A DNA stretch of 64,000 bases from Paenibacillus sp. JZ16 (GTDB taxonomy: Bacteria; Bacillota; Bacilli; Paenibacillales; Paenibacillaceae): contig NZ_CP017659.1 of the NCBI RefSeq assembly GCF_015326965.1, positions 1,736,001 through 1,800,000 on the forward strand, given 5' to 3'. The stretch's first letter is position 1, and every line of letters begins with the position of its first letter. The notes below the pieces were generated by a model. It was not told where the DNA came from and did not search any database. It saw only the letters and a list, made by a program, of their open reading frames with translations. This document shows positions 45,290 through 53,016 of the stretch, in pieces. A program made the position numbers and the translations under genes.

Positions 45290-45585
45290 AACGATCTTCT
45301 GCCATAGACAGGAGCTTCCTCGGTGGTTGTTGAGAATGCCCGTTGCAAACGAATATAAGAGCCTTCCCTAAGTCCCGCTTCAACAAGGTTAGAATGGCCG
45401 CCTACCGTAAACCACAAGCCTTCCGGGAACTTTGCTTCTAATATATATTGAATCCCTTCACCCGAGGGTTCACGAAAAAGACGTAGCCCCAGCAGCTCAT
45501 TCAACCGTTCAATGGAGCACTCATCGGGTACGTCGATATCAAACCAATCATCTTCATTTCGACCGCTGATCACGGTGAGTATCAT
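45274..45585 (-). CDS. yukD: YukD/EsaB-like ubiquitin-fold protein
   Basis: A 103-residue beta-grasp protein like YukD/EsaB of Bacillus and Staphylococcus T7SS. The core alternation ILTVISGRNEDDWFDIDVP, then SIERLNELLGL and a C-terminal strand with EGSYIRLQRAF fits the ubiquitin fold; there is no GG tail for conjugation. EsaB influences T7SS activity by an unknown mechanism. It is the first gene of the secretion operon, separated from essC by 89 bases. A sigma-A promoter lies 100 bases upstream. The ribosome-binding site is weak (AGGTTGG). Confidence 0.85.
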   Translation of the reverse strand: MILTVISGRNEDDWFDIDVPDECSIERLNELLGLRLFREPSGEGIQYILEAKFPEGLWFTVGGHSNLVEAGLREGSYIRLQRAFSTTTEEAPVYGRRSLFQES

Positions 45586-45657
45586 CTAGCCAACCTGCCT
45601 TCCCAAACATGGTAATCCTTATGTTTATTCCATATGCAAAGTCCAATCACCTATTTC

Positions 45658-45689
45658 AATAGTTACAAAAAATAGTTACATTATTGTAA
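45658..45689 (-). promoter_or_regulatory. Repeats just downstream of the yukD promoter
   Basis: AATAGTTACA is repeated directly at 45658 and 45671, and TTACA-TTAT-TGTAA forms an inverted repeat (45676-45689) touching the -10 element. These may be operator sites for a repressor of the T7SS operon. Confidence 0.4.
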
Positions 45690-45718
45690 TAATATCATCC
45701 CAGGGTCGGTTCTGTCAA
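45689..45718 (-). promoter_or_regulatory. Sigma-A promoter of the T7SS operon
   Basis: A perfect TTGACA, an 18-base spacer and TATTAT (5 of 6) on the minus strand, 104 bases upstream of yukD. The remaining part of the gap to 45950 holds AT-rich sequence without a gene. Confidence 0.7.
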
Positions 45719-45950
45719 TTTGTGTCATATTTCCTATTTCCTATTTTTCGTGCGGGTTTGTTAGTCCCGAGGGACTATTTATATATTGATTATAGGGTAA
45801 ATCCGGGTTTTTCGTCGGTAAAACAGCGTCGTTCACAAAAATGTCACGCTCTGAAAAATGATGCTGATTAATTCTATGAATTTAAGGTTATTTTAAGATT
45901 GGCAATTTATAATGCAAATATCATGAAAAATCTTTCGTGAGGTGATTGAT

Positions 45951-46190
45951 ATGAAAACACTTATCATGTTCCAAAATAAGCCGGTTCCCGTATACTTTAC
46001 AACGGATAGCAAGCAGCCGGTACAGAAAGTATTAAAACTGCTAACCAGCGCGCTTGACCATAAAATTCAAACCGGCAAAAAGGCGCTGCAAAAATGCCTC
46101 AACTCCCTGATCAGCATTGAAATCGAGGGATCCGAGGCAATTCTTCACAGCAAAAGCGAAAACGACTCTCTTGCGCTATCTCTCTTTTAA
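45951..46190 (+). CDS. Small protein of unknown function, 79 residues
   Basis: A basic, partly amphipathic protein without a hydrophobic segment. The first 20 residues (MKTLIMFQNKPVPVYF-like) and the middle LDHKIQTGKKALQKCLNS can be seen; one Cys. I do not recognise a family. The ATG at 45951 follows GTGAGGTGAT, and a TATAAT box lies at 45908 but without a good -35. A strong terminator overlaps the stop codon. It is divergent from the T7SS operon, so it might be a regulator or a linked substrate, but nothing in the sequence shows this. Confidence 0.7.
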   Translation: MKTLIMFQNKPVPVYFTTDSKQPVQKVLKLLTSALDHKIQTGKKALQKCLNSLISIEIEGSEAILHSKSENDSLALSLF

Positions 46191-46213
46191 AAAAGAGGGA
46201 TAGCCCTTTTTTT
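46175..46213 (+). terminator. Intrinsic terminator overlapping a stop codon
   Basis: GCTATCTCTCTTTT and AAAAGAGGGATAGC pair (one G-T) around AA, followed by a long T-run. The stop of the small ORF lies inside the stem. Confidence 0.85.
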
Positions 46214-46224
46214 GTTTAACTCCA

Positions 46225-46359
46225 TTATAACCCGTAATGACGATCCTCGGCTATCTGCGCTCTCTGAATTCGGATTTGAAACAATTTCACGAGATTTCTC
46301 CGCGTTGTCATCTCCTGGCAACTGTCCAATTTTTTTAATATAAACCGATCGATGGACAT
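46225..46359 (-). CDS. Possible small basic protein, 44 residues
   Basis: An ORF on the minus strand reading MSIDRFILKKLDSC... and ending HYGL, with GGAGGG 9 bases before its ATG. It is rich in Lys/Arg/Gln, predicted helical, and has one Cys. No family is recognised. The ribosome-binding site is good but I found no clear promoter; it fills an otherwise empty 400-base gap. Confidence 0.35.
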   Translation of the reverse strand: MSIDRFILKKLDSCQEMTTRRNLVKLFQIRIQRAQIAEDRHYGL

Positions 46360-46583
46360 ACTGTTCATCCCTCCATTCTTATCTTGGAAAAACGACCCTA
46401 TGTTCTGATAACTTCTATTAACCGTGCCTTTTCAAGATTAAACGAGACTTTCTTACGTTCAACAAAGCTTCTTATGATTCGACGATGTTCTGGTAATAAC
46501 CCATTTTATAATCAGTACCTTGCATTAATCAGTACTTAGTGATATCTTATTGTAGAACCACTACTGAATATTAATCACTACCT

Positions 46584-46604
46584 CATGTTTACAGCATGAA
46601 CATG
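46584..46604 (+). promoter_or_regulatory. PadR-type inverted repeat
   Basis: CATGTT, a 9-base spacer and AACATG form an inverted repeat containing ATGT and ACAT half-sites, as in known PadR operators. It lies 27 bases before the PadR gene, so autoregulation is likely. Confidence 0.5.
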
Positions 46605-46630
46605 GACTTATGAAAGGAGGTATTTGCCGT

Positions 46631-46960
46631 ATGAATGTCAGTATTCAATTCAAAAAAGGCGTTCTTGAACTCTGCGTGCTTGTGTTAATCCATCGCAAGG
46701 ACCAGTATGGCTACGAGTTGGCTCAAGCGGTATCGAGGCATATTGAGGTAGCCGAAGGGGCCTTGTACCCTCTCCTTCGCCGACTTGTTAATGAAGGCTA
46801 TTGTACGACGTACCTCCAGGAATCGACCGAGGGTCCGCCCCGTAAATATTATAAGCTGACGCCCAGCGGAGTGATTTATATGAGAGCCTTGGTAAAGGAA
46901 TGGCAAGCTTTTGTGGGCAATGTGACCAATCTGATAGAGGAAGGAAATTTGTATGACTAA
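46631..46960 (+). CDS. PadR-family transcriptional regulator
   Basis: A 109-residue PadR protein, the short type. Winged-helix core: GVLELCVLVLI, then YGYELAQAVS and the recognition region EGALYPLLRRLVNEGY, with PPRKYYKLTPSG forming the wing. It controls the two following genes (DUF1700 and DUF4097), with which it overlaps; the first overlap is 8 bases. The ATG at 46631 follows GAAAGGAGG. A candidate operator lies just upstream. Such trios are common around membrane-stress and LiaRS-like functions. Confidence 0.93.
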   Translation: MNVSIQFKKGVLELCVLVLIHRKDQYGYELAQAVSRHIEVAEGALYPLLRRLVNEGYCTTYLQESTEGPPRKYYKLTPSGVIYMRALVKEWQAFVGNVTNLIEEGNLYD

Positions 46961-47513
46961 AAAACAGTTTATTGCAATTTTGGAATCGCGTCTTGCCGCG
47001 CTTCCTCCCGACGAACGGCGGGAATTCATTCATGATGTGGCGTCCCATTTTGTCATTGGCATGCAGAATGGACGAACCGAAGAGGAAATCGCCCGTGAAC
47101 TGGGAGATCCTTTTGAGATGGCTAAGGAAGCGTTAGGCGACCGGTATGTGGTTATGGATATGCCTGCTCCGGCAGCGATCCGAAGACCGTCTTCTTTTGG
47201 AAAATATGCAGTAGGAGTCGGTTTGTTCTTCTGTGCATTGGTGGCAGTCCCCTTCCTTGCGGCATTATGGTCCGGAGGCGTCGCTATTGCTCTGGGAGCC
47301 CTGGCAACCTTGCTGAGCCCGGTGCTCGTTCTGCTTGACTATATCGTAAACGGAACGTTTTATCCGGCCAAATTATTCTTATCTATCTCTTTGATCGGAA
47401 TCGGCATCTTCCTCGGATATGCCACACGCTCAGCCATGGTTGGGTTGTTATCGTTAACCTTGAGGTACTCCAGATGGAATACGCGTTTATTGAAGGGACG
47501 TGACGCACAGTGA
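46953..47513 (+). CDS. DUF1700/HAAS-domain membrane protein
   Basis: A 186-residue protein. The N-terminal HAAS signalling-type domain (about 1-65) reads FIAILESRLAALPPDERRE followed by FIHDVASHF and ELGDPFEMA, as in DUF1700. About three membrane segments follow from residue 75. HAAS-domain proteins are encoded with PadR regulators and are thought to transmit a membrane signal. Overlaps the PadR gene by 8 bases and the next gene by 4 (GTGA). Confidence 0.9.
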   Translation: MTKKQFIAILESRLAALPPDERREFIHDVASHFVIGMQNGRTEEEIARELGDPFEMAKEALGDRYVVMDMPAPAAIRRPSSFGKYAVGVGLFFCALVAVPFLAALWSGGVAIALGALATLLSPVLVLLDYIVNGTFYPAKLFLSISLIGIGIFLGYATRSAMVGLLSLTLRYSRWNTRLLKGRDAQ

Positions 47514-48358
47514 ACAGAAAATGGTTGTTCAGTTTAGCAATCGCACTTATATTGGTAGGAATCGTCGGCATGGCTGCGAACAAGTTTAAATTCGGAGAAG
47601 ATCTTGTCAGCTATCAGAATCGATGGGATCTGCAGGATGCCGAAAATTTGAAGAAATTAACGATTGCCAGCAATATTAATATCAGCTTCGCATTTGAGGA
47701 CAGCGGCGATTCGAACGGATATATCGCGTTTGACGGCAAATTAAAACCGGAGCATGTCGATATTCTTAAAAACTTTAATCCATCAGGCTCTGAGGTGAAA
47801 TTGGATCTGACTACTCCTTCCACTTTTCAGTTGATGAGTGTGGACTTTCGTTCACCGAAAGGAACACTGACCATCGTGCTTCCATCAACCACGCAACTGG
47901 ACGAACTCGATTTGTCGACCATCTCCGATAATATCCAGGTAAGCGGAGCTTCCTCCAAGGTGGTTGACATCTCCGTGAAGTCAGGCAGCATTAACTTGAG
48001 CGGAATACAAGCCGAGCAGTTAAGCGTTGAGAACATTTCGGGAAGCATTCGCGGTTCTGACATTCGGGCATCCACCCGGCTCGTCAATCATTCGGGAAAT
48101 GTCGTGCTGAAAAATATGGAAGGTCCCTTGGACATCGAGGTCACTTCCGGTAACGTAAACGCAGGATTGCTTGGCGTTTCATCGGTTAATATCCTGTGCA
48201 GATCCGGCAACGTGAAAGTACAGCCTGACCCGTCATTCCGCGGTTTCTATGACCTTAAGACACTGTCGGGATCCGTCTCGGCGCCGGAGTCATTGAAAGA
48301 AACAACCGATACCATCCAAGTGGAAACGTACTCCGGTAATATCGATATCGTACATTGA
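47510..48358 (+). CDS. DUF4097 beta-helix protein
   Basis: A 282-residue protein with one N-terminal membrane anchor (LFSLAIALILVGIVGMAA) and a Ser/Gly/Asn/Val-rich repetitive region of short strands (for example SGSINLSGIQ, SGNVVLKN, SGNVNAGLL, SGNVKVQP, SGSVSAPE, SGNIDIVH). These repeats form a parallel beta-helix-like fold, as in DUF4097/LiaG. It probably lies outside the membrane. Start GTG at 47510, overlapping the preceding stop. Confidence 0.9.
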   Translation: MNRKWLFSLAIALILVGIVGMAANKFKFGEDLVSYQNRWDLQDAENLKKLTIASNINISFAFEDSGDSNGYIAFDGKLKPEHVDILKNFNPSGSEVKLDLTTPSTFQLMSVDFRSPKGTLTIVLPSTTQLDELDLSTISDNIQVSGASSKVVDISVKSGSINLSGIQAEQLSVENISGSIRGSDIRASTRLVNHSGNVVLKNMEGPLDIEVTSGNVNAGLLGVSSVNILCRSGNVKVQPDPSFRGFYDLKTLSGSVSAPESLKETTDTIQVETYSGNIDIVH

Positions 48359-48365
48359 GACGTTG

Positions 48366-48393
48366 TTGACAAACAATAAAAATGAAATATACT
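48366..48393 (+). promoter_or_regulatory. Sigma-A promoter of azoR
   Basis: A perfect TTGACA, a 16-base spacer and TATACT, 44 bases before the azoR start. A 14-base palindrome follows directly. Confidence 0.7.
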
Positions 48394-48394
48394 A

Positions 48395-48408
48395 TACTTT
48401 ATAAAGTA
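48395..48408 (+). promoter_or_regulatory. Palindromic operator candidate at the azoR transcription start
   Basis: TACTTTATAAAGTA is a perfect 14-base palindrome placed where a repressor would block transcription start. In Bacillus azoreductase genes are controlled by thiol-sensing MarR/DUF24 repressors such as YodB. Confidence 0.55.
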
Positions 48409-48436
48409 AACCTAACAACAAGGAGTGTTTTCATAC

Positions 48437-49063
48437 ATGTCTAATGTACTATTCATCAAAGCAAACAACAGAGCCATCGAACAATCGGTAAGCGTAAAAA
48501 TGTACCATGCGTTTTTGGAGTCCTTCAAAGCAAGCCATCCGGAAGACCACATCACGGAGCTTGACCTTTTTGCAGAGAATCTTCCTTATTATGATAGCAC
48601 TGCCATCAACGGTATGTTTAAAGCTGCCCAAGGATTGGAAGCTACACCGGAAGAGCAGGCGGCTGCATCGAATGTGAGCAAATATCTAGACCAGTTTCTT
48701 GCTGCAGACAAAATCGTGCTTGCTTTCCCATTGTGGAACATGACCGTACCTGCCGTTCTTCATACCTATATCGACTACCTGAACCAAGCAGGCAAAACGT
48801 TCAAATATACCCCTCAAGGCGTTGTAGGTCTCGTGACTGGCAAAAAAGTCGTCATCCTGAATGCGCGCGGCGGCAACTATTCCGAAGGACCTATGGCTGC
48901 GGCTGAGATGGCTGTTAACTTCGTAATGGGCAATCTTCGTCAATGGGGCGTACAGGATATCGAAACCCTGATCATCGAAGGCCACAACCAATTCCCTAAT
49001 GAAGCAGAAATGATCGTTCAGAACGGTCTTGAGCTCGTTAAAAAGGCTGCTGCCGGTTTCTAA
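48437..49063 (+). CDS. azoR: FMN-dependent NADH-azoreductase
   Basis: A 208-residue flavodoxin-fold enzyme. It reduces azo dyes and quinones with NADH and FMN. Visible motifs: NVLFIKANNRAIEQSVSV (phosphate-binding start), FPLWNMTVPAVLHTYIDYL in the middle, and LNARGGNYSEGPMAAAEMA. The protein probably protects against quinone and electrophile stress. The ATG at 48437 follows AAGGAGTG; in-frame ATG-less extension upstream is not used. It is monocistronic, with a promoter, a palindromic operator and a terminator. Confidence 0.95.
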   Translation: MSNVLFIKANNRAIEQSVSVKMYHAFLESFKASHPEDHITELDLFAENLPYYDSTAINGMFKAAQGLEATPEEQAAASNVSKYLDQFLAADKIVLAFPLWNMTVPAVLHTYIDYLNQAGKTFKYTPQGVVGLVTGKKVVILNARGGNYSEGPMAAAEMAVNFVMGNLRQWGVQDIETLIIEGHNQFPNEAEMIVQNGLELVKKAAAGF

Positions 49064-49105
49064 TCGAACTTATACGGAATAATGACACGGATCGTTATAT
49101 ACAAT

Positions 49106-49146
49106 AGCCACCTTCAACTGCTTAGGCAGTGAAAGGTGGCTTTTTG
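49106..49146 (+). terminator. Intrinsic terminator of azoR
   Basis: AGCCACCTT and AAGGTGGCT form the outer stem with an inner ACTGC/GCAGT stem, followed by TTTTTG. Confidence 0.88.
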
Positions 49147-49158
49147 TGATAATCCCAT

Positions 49159-49464
49159 TTAAACCTTTTCCCATTGGGTCCATAACTCGCGCGGGTTACG
49201 TATATAGATTTCATGATCTCGGCTCATATATTGATGAATGATAAATTCCCGCCGAATGGTCGCATAATCGGCATAATAACGCTTGATAAACGCATTGATA
49301 TCCTTTTCCGGATATTCCTTCCCCGCTTCAAGCTGCTCAACCAGGTATTCCAATATGACGAGTTTCTTCTTGTACTGGGCCGGAATGGAACGCAGCGTTC
49401 CGTCTTTCGCTATAAAATTCCGGAGAACGGTTGTTTTATAGGCTTCGCTAGCAGTCGTTTCCAT
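49159..49464 (-). CDS. DUF2087 protein
   Basis: A 101-residue protein of the DUF2087 family: VLRNFIAKDGTLRSIPAQYKKK at the start, then EYPEKDINAFIKRYYADYATIRREFI and the YMSRD(H)EIY segment. In many bacteria this domain is fused to a helix-turn-helix regulator; here it is free-standing. Function unknown. Upstream are three palindromic boxes over its promoter. The ATG follows GGAGGG at some distance, and the gene is divergent from ypdA. Confidence 0.85.
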   Translation of the reverse strand: METTASEAYKTTVLRNFIAKDGTLRSIPAQYKKKLVILEYLVEQLEAGKEYPEKDINAFIKRYYADYATIRREFIIHQYMSRDHEIYIRNPRELWTQWEKV

Positions 49465-49503
49465 CTTTTTTCTTCCTCCCTCCTAACAACAAGTTTCATA
49501 ACC

Positions 49504-49558
49504 ATCTAATTTAATGGTAATCTAATTAGATGGTAATCAAATTGATGGTGTTTGTCAA
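49504..49558 (-). promoter_or_regulatory. Promoter with three phased palindromic boxes upstream of DUF2087
   Basis: On the minus strand a perfect TTGACA (49553-49558), a 17-base spacer and TACCAT (49530-49535). Three AT-rich boxes, ATCTAATTTAAT (49504), ATCTAATTAGAT (49520, perfect palindrome) and ATCAAATTGAT (49536, palindrome), repeat every 16 bases, in the spacer, on the -10 and downstream. This is a cooperative operator pattern. Confidence 0.55.
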
Positions 49559-49681
49559 ATCCTTTATGCTTGAAGTCAATTCAGCCAGGCTCCATACCGC
49601 CCAATCTGGATTTATCCTCTTATTTGCTGTAGGATTATAATGCTGATCTAAACGCAAGGCTAATACATAAGGAGGTTCACC

Positions 49682-50659
49682 ATGCTCGACGTCTTAATTA
49701 TCGGCGCAGGCCCATGCGGTCTCTCAGCTGCCATTGAATGCCGCAACCAGGGCCTCAGCTGCGAGATCATCGATAAACACAATGTAGTTCATTCCATTTA
49801 TCTCTATCCAACACATATGCAGTTTTTCAGTACGGCCGAAATGCTTGAAATCGGAGATGTTCCGTTCGCCATATCGAATGATAAACCGTTTCGGCACGAG
49901 GCGCTGGCCTATTATCGCAGAGTTGCCAGACACTTTAATCTAAAAATCTCCCCATACGAAGAAGCACTCACCATAACCAAGCAGCCCGACGGGAGCTTCC
50001 AGGTGAAGACCCAGCGCCGCGGTGGTGTAGAGTCCATACGAGAAGCTAAACACGTAGTCATTGCTACGGGTTATTTTGATCATCCGAATTATATTGGCAT
50101 TCCCGGAGAAGACTTGGAGAAAGTAACCCATTATTTCCGGGAAGCCCATCCATATGCAGGAATGAAAACCGCGATCATCGGCGGCAGTAATTCCGCCGTA
50201 GATGCTGCCATGGAGCTTATCCGTGTCGGAGCCGAGGTGACGATGGTATACCGGGGTGAGGAAGTTTCACAAAACATCAAACCTTGGGTACGTCCTCTGT
50301 TTGACAGCATGGTGCAAAAAGGTCATATCCAGCTTCACCTGAACTCGCGTGTCGTACAAATCGCGGAATCTTCCATTACCGTTCTATCGAATCAAGGCCA
50401 GGAAACAATCATTGAGAATGATTTTGTACTGGCCTTGACCGGATTCCGTCCTGACCGCAAGCTGCTTGCCTCCTCCGGCGTTGAACTGAATGAAGACATG
50501 GAGAAGCCGCTTTATAATCCGGATACGATGGAGACCAACGTTCCGGGACTCTATGTCGCAGGCGTCATTGCATCCGGCCGCAACGCCAATGAGGTGTTCA
50601 TTGAGACAGGCAGATTACACGGTCGCCTGATTGCTGAGCATCTGGCTTCGGACGCTTAA
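49682..50659 (+). CDS. ypdA: YpdA-family bacillithiol disulfide reductase
   Basis: A 325-residue FAD/NADPH pyridine-nucleotide-disulfide-type oxidoreductase. FAD motif IIGAGPCGLSAAIE has the Cys (residue 12) required in YpdA-type enzymes; the NADPH motif is IIGGSNSAVDAAMELIR. The family reduces bacillithiol disulfide, a low-molecular-weight thiol of Bacillota. Full family length, and an AAGGAGGT ribosome-binding site. Alone in its transcription unit, with 40 bases to the next region and a divergent DUF2087 gene. Confidence 0.93.
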   Translation: MLDVLIIGAGPCGLSAAIECRNQGLSCEIIDKHNVVHSIYLYPTHMQFFSTAEMLEIGDVPFAISNDKPFRHEALAYYRRVARHFNLKISPYEEALTITKQPDGSFQVKTQRRGGVESIREAKHVVIATGYFDHPNYIGIPGEDLEKVTHYFREAHPYAGMKTAIIGGSNSAVDAAMELIRVGAEVTMVYRGEEVSQNIKPWVRPLFDSMVQKGHIQLHLNSRVVQIAESSITVLSNQGQETIIENDFVLALTGFRPDRKLLASSGVELNEDMEKPLYNPDTMETNVPGLYVAGVIASGRNANEVFIETGRLHGRLIAEHLASDA

Positions 50660-50784
50660 ACGATAAACGTCGTGCATTCCCTGAGGACAGGCCGGTTTTT
50701 TATGATGTTTTTCTTACGATATCAGGAAGGTATACGCTTCGTAGTCTAACTTTCTGATATCTTAAACATAAGGAGTGATTCCCC

Positions 50785-51228
50785 ATGGACGTAACTTCAC
50801 TCATCCTGCTGGCTATGGCGGGACTTGGTATTATTAGCAGCAATTCTGCCGTGACCATTGCGATGCTGGCATTGCTTCTCATCCGCGTAACCGGTTTTCA
50901 GCAAGCATTCCCATGGCTGGAGAAATACGGACTGACACTCGGCATTATCATTCTCACCATAGGTGTCATGTCACCGCTGGCCAGCGGAAAGATGAGTCTG
51001 CAAACGATCGGCGAATCATTCCTGAACTGGAAATCGCTATTGGCCATCGCCGTCGGCATGCTTGTCGCATACCTGGGCGGCCGGGGTGCCACGCTGATGG
51101 GTACCAATCCCACCGTGGTTGCGGGTCTTCTCGTTGGCACGGTGCTTGGGGTAGCCCTGTTCCGAGGCGTACCCGTCGGGCCGCTCATTGCGGCCGGTCT
51201 GCTGTCCCTGTTGATCGGCAAATCATGA
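50785..51228 (+). CDS. DUF441 family membrane protein
   Basis: A 147-residue protein with four hydrophobic segments. The family core [20 protein letters not shown] and the second-half [20 protein letters not shown] and [20 protein letters not shown] motifs match DUF441 (YtwI). The function is unknown. The ATG follows AAGGAGTGA. It is followed by a hairpin terminator. Confidence 0.92.
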   Translation: MDVTSLILLAMAGLGIISSNSAVTIAMLALLLIRVTGFQQAFPWLEKYGLTLGIIILTIGVMSPLASGKMSLQTIGESFLNWKSLLAIAVGMLVAYLGGRGATLMGTNPTVVAGLLVGTVLGVALFRGVPVGPLIAAGLLSLLIGKS

Positions 51229-51268
51229 GGAACCGAATGCAGCCTTCTCTTTTTACAATTAATAAGCA

Positions 51269-51320
51269 GAACAATAACCTCCCTGCCAACTCGTGAACGC
51301 TTGGGGAGGTTTATTTGTTC
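51269..51320. terminator. Hairpin terminator after DUF441
   Basis: AACCTCCC pairs with GGGAGGTT around a 20-base loop, with further pairing of GAACAA and TTGTTC outside. A T-rich segment follows. Confidence 0.55.
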
Positions 51321-51448
51321 TATATGTAAGCTTCGCAACCAACGGATCATTACCATATATAGTCTATTTTATGGTATGATAGCTATCGTGTTTTAGCGCT
51401 ATTTCTCGTAAATCCTTATGAAATATGATGTATCAGGAGGTAACACCA

Positions 51449-52354
51449 TTGTCTTCAACGAATACCGAATCGGTCGCTGCTCCGCTTAAACAGCTTCCCA
51501 TGCTGCTCTTCAGGCAGCTGAGGCCTAAGCAATGGACCAAAAACTTGCTCATATTTGCAGCTCCCCTCTTCTCCTTTGAAGGGGTAAATCCCGGCGTGCT
51601 ATTCGACACCCTGATCGGTTTTTTTCTGTTGTCCTTCGTGTCCGGCTGTGTCTACATTGTGAACGATTATGCCGATCGCGAAGCGGATCGCAACCATCCG
51701 GTGAAAAAATACCGTCCCATGGCCTCGGGTGCATTGCCGCCTAAGCTGGCTATTGGATTCGGCGCGCTGCTGCTGATCGCTTCGCTGGTCATATCTTATT
51801 TGCTCAATCCGCTGTTTACCGTATTATTGGTGCTCTATTTTGCCATGAACGTAGCTTATTCCTTCCGGCTGAAGCATGTTGTCATCATTGACATCATGAT
51901 TATCGCGGCCGGGTTTGTGCTGCGTGCCATCGCAGGCGGACTGGTCATCCACGTCCCGTTCACGCCATGGTTTCTTCTCTGTACGATGCTGTTATCGCTC
52001 TTCCTGGCGATTGGCAAGAGACGACATGAACTTCATCTGCTGCAGCATGACAAGGGCTCTCACCGCAAGGTGCTCGATCAATATTCGTTCGATCTGCTGG
52101 ATCAGATGAGCAGCATTGTCACCACAGCAACCATCATCAGTTATTCGCTGTTTACCTTTACGTCCGGCAGAACCGTTCATCTTATGTGGACCATACCACT
52201 CGTTATCTACGGGATGTTCCGCTATCTTTATCTGATTCACATCGAGAAAAAAGGCGGGGCTCCGGACCGGGTGCTCCTGGAGGACGCTCACATCCTGGTC
52301 ACCGTGATCCTTTATGTCATCAGCGTCATCGGAATTTTGGTATACTTTGAATAA
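51449..52354 (+). CDS. UbiA-family prenyltransferase, decaprenyl-phosphate phosphoribosyltransferase-like
   Basis: A 301-residue protein with about eight membrane segments. The Asp-rich motif NDYADREADR and a second-site segment IIDIMIIAAGFVLRAIAGG are characteristic of the DPPR-synthase branch (Rv3806c-like), which transfers 5-phosphoribose to decaprenyl phosphate. The start is a TTG at 51449, 8 bases after CAGGAGG. It begins a five-gene unit with a HAD phosphatase, two EamA half-transporters and a membrane protein, so polyprenyl-phospho-pentose synthesis is the best reading. Confidence 0.9.
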   Translation: MSSTNTESVAAPLKQLPMLLFRQLRPKQWTKNLLIFAAPLFSFEGVNPGVLFDTLIGFFLLSFVSGCVYIVNDYADREADRNHPVKKYRPMASGALPPKLAIGFGALLLIASLVISYLLNPLFTVLLVLYFAMNVAYSFRLKHVVIIDIMIIAAGFVLRAIAGGLVIHVPFTPWFLLCTMLLSLFLAIGKRRHELHLLQHDKGSHRKVLDQYSFDLLDQMSSIVTTATIISYSLFTFTSGRTVHLMWTIPLVIYGMFRYLYLIHIEKKGGAPDRVLLEDAHILVTVILYVISVIGILVYFE

Positions 52355-52383
52355 TACAGAATCGGTAAATTGAGGGAAATGAT

Positions 52384-53016
52384 ATGAATCAGAAATTCGC
52401 AATCTTTGACATCGACAAAACGGTCATCCATTCGGACTCCATGTTTCAATTTTTAAAGTATGGCATACGAAAAAAACCGTCCACGGCCCCCGTTATACTG
52501 AAAGTCCTGCTTCACTCCGTACTGTACAAGCTCCGTCTTCTGGGAGCTGAAAAAGCAAAGAGCGCTTATTTTCATGCGATGCGCCATATGGATGATGCCG
52601 ACCTGAAACATTTTTACGAAACGGAATTGAAACCTGCGATCTTCCCGGCTGCGCTGGAGGAAATGCAGCGAAAAAAAAGCGAGGGCTATCATGTGCTCCT
52701 TGTAACGGCGTCCCCCGATGCTTACATGAGATACTTTGCAGAGCTTCCTTGTGTCGACACGGTGATCGCTACCAAGCTTTCCGTACGGGACGGACGCTTT
52801 ACATCGATGATCGAAGGGAACAATTGTAAGGGGGAGGAAAAAGTGAACCGGATTCAGCAGTACTTGAACGAGCGGCAGCTGACCATTGACTATGCAGCTT
52901 CCTGCGCTTATTCCGACTCCTTGTCCGACCTCCCGATGTTCGGGCTCGTCAAACACAAGTATTTGATCAATCACAAATCCGCTCAGGGATGCGAGGGATT
53001 AACATGGAACAGATAA
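52384..53016 (+). CDS. HAD-IB family phosphatase
   Basis: A 210-residue HAD enzyme. Motif I DIDKTVI with the nucleophilic Asp, motif II TASPD, and motif IV region YSDSLSDLPMF are seen. In the predicted pathway it could remove the 5-phosphate from polyprenyl-phospho-5-phosphoribose. The ATG follows GAGGGAAATG, 30 bases after the previous stop, so co-transcription is very likely. Overlaps the next gene by 13 bases. Confidence 0.88.
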   Translation: MNQKFAIFDIDKTVIHSDSMFQFLKYGIRKKPSTAPVILKVLLHSVLYKLRLLGAEKAKSAYFHAMRHMDDADLKHFYETELKPAIFPAALEEMQRKKSEGYHVLLVTASPDAYMRYFAELPCVDTVIATKLSVRDGRFTSMIEGNNCKGEEKVNRIQQYLNERQLTIDYAASCAYSDSLSDLPMFGLVKHKYLINHKSAQGCEGLTWNR

